This document shows positions 57,439-64,000 of a stretch of 64,000 nucleotides of DNA, piece after piece. Both the position numbers and the translations under genes were made by a program. The notes beneath the pieces were generated by a model. That model worked only from the letters and a program-made list of their open reading frames with translations, did no database searches and was not told the origin of the DNA. Numbering within the stretch: position 1 is the stretch's first letter; each line of letters starts with the position of its first letter. Source of the DNA: Parasitella parasitica (taxonomy: Eukaryota > Mucoromycota > Mucoromycetes > Mucorales > Mucoraceae); contig MU619298.1 in the NCBI GenBank assembly GCA_025201805.1, positions 107,910-171,909 on the forward strand. Direction: 5' to 3'.

Positions 57439-58685
57439 ATGATTTTATTAGACTACCACAACGTTATTATCAAAAATACACTGGAGACAAGTTTCAAAGA
57501 GCAGATTTTATTAAAAAAGTAAATTCGAAATGTGGATATGAATATAATAATTTACTATTTTTTTAGGGAGAAGGTCGAGCCTATTGATATGACAGTAGCC
57601 GATTTCGACGGCGTTACTTATCACATCTCTACACCCGAGTCCAACGCTGTCATCCTCATCTCATTAGGCTGGGCATGCGCTCAAGAACTTTTCTCTTATG
57701 GAGCCAAAGAGGTATTGAAACGCGAGTATGGTAAAATGCTTCTGGATACTCCCGAACACGGCTACGATGTCACTCTTTCAATCGATATTGAACAAGTTCC
57801 TACTGAAGATGGTAACTACAAGCAAATATGACTGTACATTGCATGGTACTCACAGATGTATATTTATATAAACTTCAGAGGACAGAGACGAACTCATTAG
57901 AAAAGTATCGCTCTTAAAACGCAACATGTTGGCGGCTCCTTTTGAAAGAGCATTTGCAGAACAAGAGCAATGCGATAAGGAAGAGAAAACCGAGATTGAT
58001 TCCGAGTTAATGGCTGTCCATTACCGTAAAGAAGAAGCCATCTATTTCAAATCCAATTTCGATCGTATTACAGTCATCTTCAGTACAACATTCAAAGATG
58101 AAACCGATAAAATTTTTGGAAAGGTCTTTTTGCAGGTAGAGTACTAGCAACGACATGATGAAAAAAGACCAAGTTTAGTTGACGCAAGATGACAGGAATT
58201 TGTGGATGCCCGTCGCAGAGTACCTGCGTTGCAAAATGCTCCTCAAGTCTTGTGCTCAATCCGTGAGCCACCTATGGAACTTCGTCATTTGAATTTGAAA
58301 GATAGCAACGATGTAAGCTATGTTACATTCGGTAAGTATGAATTATGTGGTAGTCTAATGACATTGACATTGACTCTCCCGTCTGCAACAGTTTTGTCTC
58401 CTAGAAATTTTGCCAGAGGAGACGTGCGTGAAGAAACTATTTCTCGCATTCAAATTTTCCGTGATTATCTTCATTACCATATCAAATGTTCAAAGGCATA
58501 CATGCATACTCGAATGAGAGCTCGTGTCCGTGATTTCTTGAAGGTACTAAACAGAGCCAAACCAGAAGTTCAAAACACTGAAAAGAAGACTGCCAGGTAA
58601 AATTTGCATTTTGTGTCCAATGTGTTTTTCATGCTAACAATCAATTGACTAATACAGTGGAAGAACTTTTATTCGTCGATCCTAA
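57439..58685 (+). CDS. ARPC2: Arp2/3 complex subunit 2 (p34-Arc)
   Basis: Six exons (57439-57518, 57567-57811, 57879-58135, 58196-58331, 58392-58596, 58658-58685) give 316 aa, close to the family's usual 300. The start MILLDYHNVIIKNTL, then ADFDGVTYHISTPES, ISLGWACAQELFSYGAKEVL, LPEHGYDVTLSIDIE-like text, HYRKEEAIYFKSNFDRITVI, VFLQEFVDARRRVPALQNAP, REPPMELR, VTFVLSPRNF and HIKCSKAYMHTRMRARVRDF are all family landmarks. Known role: forms the Arp2/3 core with ARPC4 and binds the mother actin filament, driving endocytic patches. The very short last exon adds SGRTFIRRS. All five introns keep phase. Confidence 0.96.
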
Positions 58686-58893
58686 ATTACTATATACGTT
58701 TAATAAAAACACATATAAAAACATTAATCCAGGCTGTAAAAGAGAAATTCTTGTCTTCTCATTTATCTAATCTATTATCGATAATTAGAGCCTTACTATA
58801 AATTCCAGAAATTACACTGAATTATTGATCAAGTCATGCTGCTCTTCCGTTTAAAAAGTCAGCAGAATTTTGTTGTTTATTCCTCTTTACCCC

Positions 58894-59411
58894 ATGTCGA
58901 CTTTGAAGCAACTACTGAAAACTAAACCTCAAATCACATTGGCGTTATTAAAGCCTGATATTTGTGCGAGTGCTGCTCTACCGCCAAAAATCAGACAGGC
59001 TATCCAAGCCAAAAATCTAGAAATAGTCGAAGAACGTGATGTTTTATGGACAGAGCAACAGGCAGGAGAATTCTATACAGAGCATCAAGGGAAATTTTTT
59101 TATCATCGTCTGTGTGGTTATATGACAAGTGGGCCTTTTAAAGCAATGATATTAGCTTCACCTAATGCCATCAAAGACTGGAGAGCTTTAATAGGGCCTA
59201 CACACCCTGTAAGGTAAAAAATACAAACCAAAGAGTTGTTTTTTATTCATTCGAATAACCTGTCAAATCTATCTATAGAGCCAGAGTAAATCAACCTGAC
59301 ACACTAAGAGCGTTATATGGACTTACAGATACACGGAATTCATTTCACGGGTCTGATTCAAACGAGTCGGCTAGACAAGAAATCAAATTCTTCTTTCCTC
59401 ATGCATTTTAG
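58894..59411 (+). CDS. Nucleoside diphosphate kinase, NME6-like
   Basis: Two exons (58894-59213, 59279-59411) give 150 aa starting [20 protein letters not shown]. Motifs: TLALLKPDI (NDK core), [71 protein letters not shown] (catalytic His in N-x-x-HGSDS), [13 protein letters not shown]. The 'GLTDTRN..HGSDS' and 'FF' ending are the NME6 pattern rather than NME1/2, and the insertion after KPDI is typical. Family knowledge: NME6 is mitochondrial in animals. No strong presequence is visible here. The 3' end is convergent with CFAP20. Confidence 0.88.
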
Positions 59412-59428
59412 CTTTTATCGATCTATGT

Positions 59429-60168
59429 TCACAGCTAAATAAACCAAGAAATATATCCCAAAAACAACGACATCTTACGGGAAGAAACAATTTGAACTCT
59501 GCTGGCAATTCATCCTCTCCATAGATTCTATCTGTGAAGTAAATACGTCTTATCCTACAATTGGCATGGATTGTCACTCGGCTTGTTTCGCTATAATTCG
59601 TTCCATAACCCTTTTTGACATAGTCTCCCAGATTGAAAACAATTTGATTCCATCCTGGATCCAAGCGCATTGGCATCGTGGTAATATAAGGTTTAACGCG
59701 AGTTATCATTTGATAATTGGATGCTCGAAAACGACGAGTTTCATCTTTATCATCCAATACCTGAATCTCGAATGAAAAATATTTTTCGAGGTTTTTGACA
59801 ATAAGCACAAGATAGGGCAGTTTGATGCCCAGTGTTCGTTGTGGATGAGGAGGACAGGTGATGTATGTATTGCTTAGGTTGGGTGACACTAATTCAATCA
59901 CTGTGCTTCTTATAAGATCATCAGAAACACACTCAATGTGTGCTTCCTTGTTATCGTATCCTTCTTGTTCTTCTTCAGGGATATGACAGGACCAAAGCTG
60001 TAGAGGATCGTTGCTATGGAATCACTGTTATTCTCTTTTTTAACCTGCACTTCATGTCATCAGCTACCCTAAACTGTATAAAATGGAAAGAAAGCCAGAC
60101 TGATTATTATTAATTATCTGAATTACACTTGTTTGCTAGTTACTTACTTGAAATGTGTTGCGAAACAT
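59429..60168 (-). CDS. CFAP20: CFAP20 / Bug22 homologue
   Basis: Exons 60148-60168, 60068-60099, 59479-60013 and a two-codon last exon (59429-59434) give 197 aa, close to CFAP20's 193. The order is that of CFAP20: [166 protein letters not shown]. An insertion [13 protein letters not shown] replaces the usual KKVRNGHIKRI. If the last intron is not removed, the frame runs on to 59383 with extra residues ([12 protein letters not shown]) and overlaps the neighbour's 3' end. Known role: axonemal inner-junction and nuclear functions. Confidence 0.9.
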
Positions 60169-60597
60169 GTAATTGCTAGCAAAAAAATAAAAAAATAAAA
60201 TAATACATTTGTACAAGACTCTAGTGGTGGTGTGGAATGTCAAGTCAACCACCAATGGCGGTCACTGACATTCTAATCATGTCCAAATGCCTAAACTGTT
60301 TGTCTTTATGAAAGTAACTAATGGGTTGTACAAGCTATCCAAACAAGATAGCCTTGTTAAATAAATTCTAATTGAATACTGTAATGGTATATCAAGCTAA
60401 ATACCGAAAGAAGAAACAGATGATTTAGGTTACTTTTTATAAACGATATACAGTATAAATCGAAATGTCACTTACTCAATAGTGTCAAAGTTAAAAATGT
60501 AGCGCTCGATTAATATTGAGTTATCCCTACTTTTTATATCTGTTAACTTAGCTTCAAAGAGTATTGCCTCCATCGAAAGGCGAGCCCAGTATCTGTT
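60169..60597. other. Intergenic
   Basis: No gene seen. Contains the 5' flank of CFAP20. Confidence 0.55.
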
Positions 60598-61775
60598 TCA
60601 GTACAAAAAAAATAGGGCTAAATTGTTAAATTGTGTGCGCTTGGCAGTGGTGGGGTTTGGGTCGAAACAAGGGAAAGTAATACCAAAAAAAAAAAGGCAA
60701 CCAAGACCAGCAAGACCAATTGCAAGTGCTGAGACTTGGTTGCGGCACAATGTCTTGAAAGCATTGGGACATTCGTGATTTAAGCAAAGAAATGAGCCAG
60801 TTGTTCGCTGTATTTTGCCATTGAGAGCAGCCACAGGATGAGACAACTTGTGGAAGCAGAAAATACACGTTTGCGACGTATTATGTTTACTTGTTATCAG
60901 TGCTGGTGTATAGCGGCCATGTCGCTGCAAAAAATAGTCTTTATTAATGCTCAACAGCTGATGGTTTGAAGCAAGCCTATTCACACCACACTAATGCGCG
61001 CGCATCGTTGCGCTCATTCTATTACAACCAATCCATGACAAAAAGAAGAAAGCGGCTGGAACTCTCTTACAGAAAAGGATCTGACAGACTAGCAGCTTAC
61101 GAGAGAAAAAGTTCTGGCGCAAAGAAGCCGATTATGTTTGTCGGAGATCGTGGATATGGATTCAGCTCTCGCATCAAAGGACACAAACGATTTTGTGGGT
61201 TCTGGAAACAGCCAAAATCCTTCTCCATCTTCAAAACTCTGTGCCCGTCTTCTATGGTCTTCTTTTTCCGAGTCAACGAATTTGTAAAAGTAGCCAAGCC
61301 GGTATTTTTATTGGTTTGCTTGGAGCCTAAAGTGAGAGCGCGAGGTAGAGTCAAGTGTTCAAAAACATCAGCTTCCACAAATTCTGTCCAGTCTTCATTA
61401 TTCTTCTTTGGACTTACAGCCTTTTTATTCTGCGTATATACGGTGTTTAACATTGCTGTAAGTTTTCCTGGACTCTTGATTTTTTCCTCTGCTTCTTGCA
61501 GTACACCGTTGGGTATTCTAGTACTTTTCAATAAAGAGATGTACAGCTCATCATAGTCTCCATTTTTCTTTTTGCAATGTAAAATTGAGCATAGAAGACA
61601 GATTCGAAATTGCAACTACAGGGCATTCCAGTAATCCGTTTTCTCTTCGAATGTCTGGCCTTTGCTTCGAAACCCATTGGATGGCTTCAGAAACGAAGCT
61701 GGAGGGTTGATGATGGTTGAGCCTGCAACATAACATTCTAAATGTCTTTTTTTGAACTTCATGTTTGGCAGGCAT
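60598..61775 (-). pseudogene. Rearranged TnpB/Fanzor-like transposon protein remnant with an internal inversion
   Basis: Minus-strand pieces: 61551-61775 (MPAKHEVQKKTFRMLCCRLN), 61205-61600 (DELYISLLKSTRIPNGVLQE, EKIKSPGKLTAML, NNEDWTEFVEADVFEHLTLP) and 60605-60940 (RHGRYTPALITSKHNTSQTC, IFCFHKLSHP, CLNHECPNAF, NQVSALAIGLAGLGCLFF). Between them, at 60985-61205, the coding sense is on the plus strand: SLRSFYYNQSMTKRRKRLEL, KKPIMFVGDRGYGFSSRIKG, HKRFCGFWK. In order N-part, GDRG block, TSK zinc ribbon (C-x2-C...C-x4-C), this is the layout of TnpB/Fanzor RuvC proteins. The last minus piece starts right after a splice-acceptor-like TTTTTTGCAG. The acidic residue expected before TSK is missing (ITSKHNTS). 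Inverting 60970-61205 in place would restore one minus-strand order. Confidence 0.5.
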
Positions 61776-64000
61776 ACAATAAAGCTAAGAAAAAAAACTT
61801 GAATCTTGTCTTCTTTGCTAGTTTTGGATGGGATATGGTGTTTGGAACCAGTTTTGACCTGTGTTGGTCTAAATTCTTAATTTATTAATCTACCGTGCCC
61901 TTAGCCTGCCAATTCAAGCTGTAGCTGCGATTTCAGAAATTGCTGGTTTGTTGTCAATGTTTGGATTATGTTTTGCGCTGTCTTTTTACTGTCTTAGTTG
62001 TTCATTTTGCTGTTGCAACTGAAAGTATATTGCATTGAACATGGAATTTTGATGAGGGCTATGCCCAACCTCTTTGTTATAATTGCTGTTGATTGTATGC
62101 ATCACGAAAGTAAATTGGCTGTTCAAGTGCTGAGTAGTTCGCAAGACTGACTGGTCTGACATTTTTAACTTTCAATCATCAATAGCAATAGGGCGTCTTT
62201 TGCGACTATTAAAAGCGAATGACAAAGATGATATGTTATCAGTGAGATTAAATGCGAAAAATAGTGGTTGATGTAATTTTTTTTAATCGAATGAATGGAA
62301 AATGTGAAGATTTATACATGATTTTTAAATCCAGGGCTCTAATAATGAACGAGATTTGGTCAAGTCAGGACTTAGTTTTGTCTCAAATGCAAGGAATCAT
62401 TCAGTATCTTTCACTACCTTTTAAAGTTGGGAGGTTTTGATTTTTTTGAATTTTGTTTTTACTTAAGATACTGTATCCATCTATCCATTTTTAACATTAT
62501 GATGCATATAATATACAAGCCTCTTCATTCACATCTACACGGTCCAAGACTATTTGATGCAAGATTTTCCTTTCTCAACACCCATAGATAGAGCTTCAGG
62601 ACAAGTTCAAAAGAGCTAAAATATCTACATCATTCTATAGTAACAGTTACGCTGGCGAGTAAAAAGCTGCAGATGTTGAAATTTTTAGATAACAAAGAGA
62701 CAAGAATCATTGGATTATTCCCTTTGGGTATGATTTTTATTTCAACAAGTCTGAAAACTCGCTACAAAATTTATACACCTACAACCTACATGGTTCGCGA
62801 AACGAAAGTACGCTCAATCTTCAAAATAAATACCAATTAAAGCAAAATATTCGCCCTATATAACCATAAATAAACAATGTGCCATACAACCTAAAGCCAT
62901 TATTGTTTAGAATAACATAATATAGTCAGAAAAAATACAATTAGAACTGAATATATTTATTTTGCTATTCCAAGATTGAATGAGGATTTAAATTGGTGTA
63001 CACTTTGAAGGTATTTATAGTTATTTGACAGCGCCGCTGCAATAAGACCATGATCTAGGATGAGAGATAATTAGGTACGCCTTGAACAAATCCCTAGGAG
63101 CTTGGTGGATCAGAGTTTCCAAATGACCAGTAAGACAAGAGCATAGATACGTATAAAGGATAGAATGTTGTTCCTAGTAGCTTTGATGGAAGAACATTCA
63201 TCAGGATTAAACACCGACCCCAGGAACCAAATGTCATAGGATATCACCACTTTGTACTGGGATAAAGATTCGCCATTCAATGGTAGTACCACTTATGTCT
63301 CTTTGCCATGTCTAAATAAAGTCATTCCATTCTACTAGCATTTCTACTCATGCTCGCTTTATGATGTATTATACAGAGTATAATACATTACCGCTAAAAT
63401 TTGATCTGTATCCTAAACAAAGAGCAAAGTACAATTCTAATAGTAGGTACCTTGTGTATGTCTCCATATGAATCGATAGGTGATATACGGCATAATACGG
63501 GCTAAAAAACCATTTTTGTATACCTTTATTTTTGGATGAAATAAACACCAGCAAATCTGAAGTGTTACCTCTTTTCTGCTTAAAGACATAACTTGCAATT
63601 ACTGATGTCTTTGCAAACTATTAAGCGATGGATACACAATTTTCAGCCAAAATATTTCCCGTTTTTTGAACTATTCTACAATATATTCAATTCTCAAACA
63701 TTTCTGACCATGATTCGGATTCTGCGATGTTTGGACCCCAAACCTCATATTCGATTTTCAATTTTCAACTTTGGGTCAATCTTTAGGGTCATTTTTAGGT
63801 ACGATTTTGGGGTCCAAGGCAAGTATACATCCAAGTAATAGTACAATAACTGTACGTCACCATGCTCTCTGAATGCCAATATCTAACTTAGTTGTCGAGA
63901 TACTGCCAAAACAAGATTTTGCAGATATATTTTATAGCAAGCTATACGGATAATGATTAAGCAAGATTTGGCTTTGGTATACAGTAAATACAGATATTAT
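61776..64000. other. AT-rich interval to the right edge, no gene seen
   Basis: Only short frames. Nothing resembles a conserved protein. Near 63730-63820 there is a short inverted pair, TTGGACCCCAAA and TTTGGGGTCCAA, about 75 bp apart. Confidence 0.5.

Noticed and set aside
61206-61556. Right half of the 196-codon plus-strand frame (KPKSFSIFKT...)
   Set aside because: After FWKQ the plus frame loses protein character, while the minus frame (TEFVEADVFEHLTLP...) reads as protein. Only 60985-61205 is taken as sense on plus.
62252-62440. Frame of 62 codons near the right edge
   Set aside because: No motif, no splice context, composition like its surroundings.

Overview
The window is nuclear DNA from a fungus, most likely of the Mucoromycota (Mucorales-like). 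The DNA is AT-rich, with long A/T runs. The genes carry many short spliceosomal introns (mostly about 45-100 bp, GTAAGT-like donors, CAG/TAG acceptors). The gene set is fungal but retains early-diverging traits: Gemin6, CFAP20, a P5B ATPase, ARPC2, and repetitive nuclease, recombinase-like and TnpB-like remnants. Two runs of N (14802-14811, 48250-48278) mark assembly gaps. I rebuilt exon structures by hand. For 24 genes, joining the exons gives a continuous frame from ATG to stop; one more gene runs off the left edge.

Layout. 1-547: 5' part of a Medusa-like (DUF7082-type) regulator, minus strand. 548-5305: gene-free, with a diverged tandem repeat and a duplicated block. 5306-13572, all minus: an HSF-type factor, a 13-exon P5B ATPase (Ypk9/ATP13A2 type) and a syntaxin-18/Ufe1 SNARE. 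14973-16737, minus: a small membrane protein and complex I NDUFS3. 17744-19861, plus: an AGFG-type ArfGAP. 20303-21929, minus: a bHLH factor. 23820-24984, minus: a lipid-droplet hydrolase (LDAH type). 26142-30121: a Whi5-like protein (+), Gemin6 (-), an orphan multipass protein (+) and a Ser/Thr kinase (-). 30122-35506: gene-poor, containing a 2.3 kb inverted-repeat structure. 35507-39857, plus: mitochondrial Lon and a CYSTM peptide. 40009-43095, minus: APN2, split by a near-perfect palindromic insertion. 43141-45250: two broken repetitive-family genes. 45663-50071, minus: an MFS transporter and a RhoGAP protein. 51370-53632, plus: an MCFD2-like EF-hand protein and a fatty acid elongase. 53740-57034, minus: a PC-esterase-like type II membrane protein and an LPA acyltransferase. 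57439-60168: ARPC2 (+), NME6-like NDK (+), CFAP20 (-). 60598-61775: a rearranged TnpB/Fanzor-like remnant. 61776-64000: no gene seen.

The genes do not form one pathway. Several relate to lipids and secretion (elongase, LPA acyltransferase, LDAH, Ufe1, MCFD2-like, ArfGAP), to mitochondria (NDUFS3, Lon) or to regulation. The most unusual material is accessory: the palindromic element that makes up almost all of an APN2 intron and whose ends coincide with the splice sites, the TnpB-like gene with an apparent internal inversion, and the 31.8-34.1 kb inverted-repeat structure. All family assignments rest on motif recognition, with no database search.
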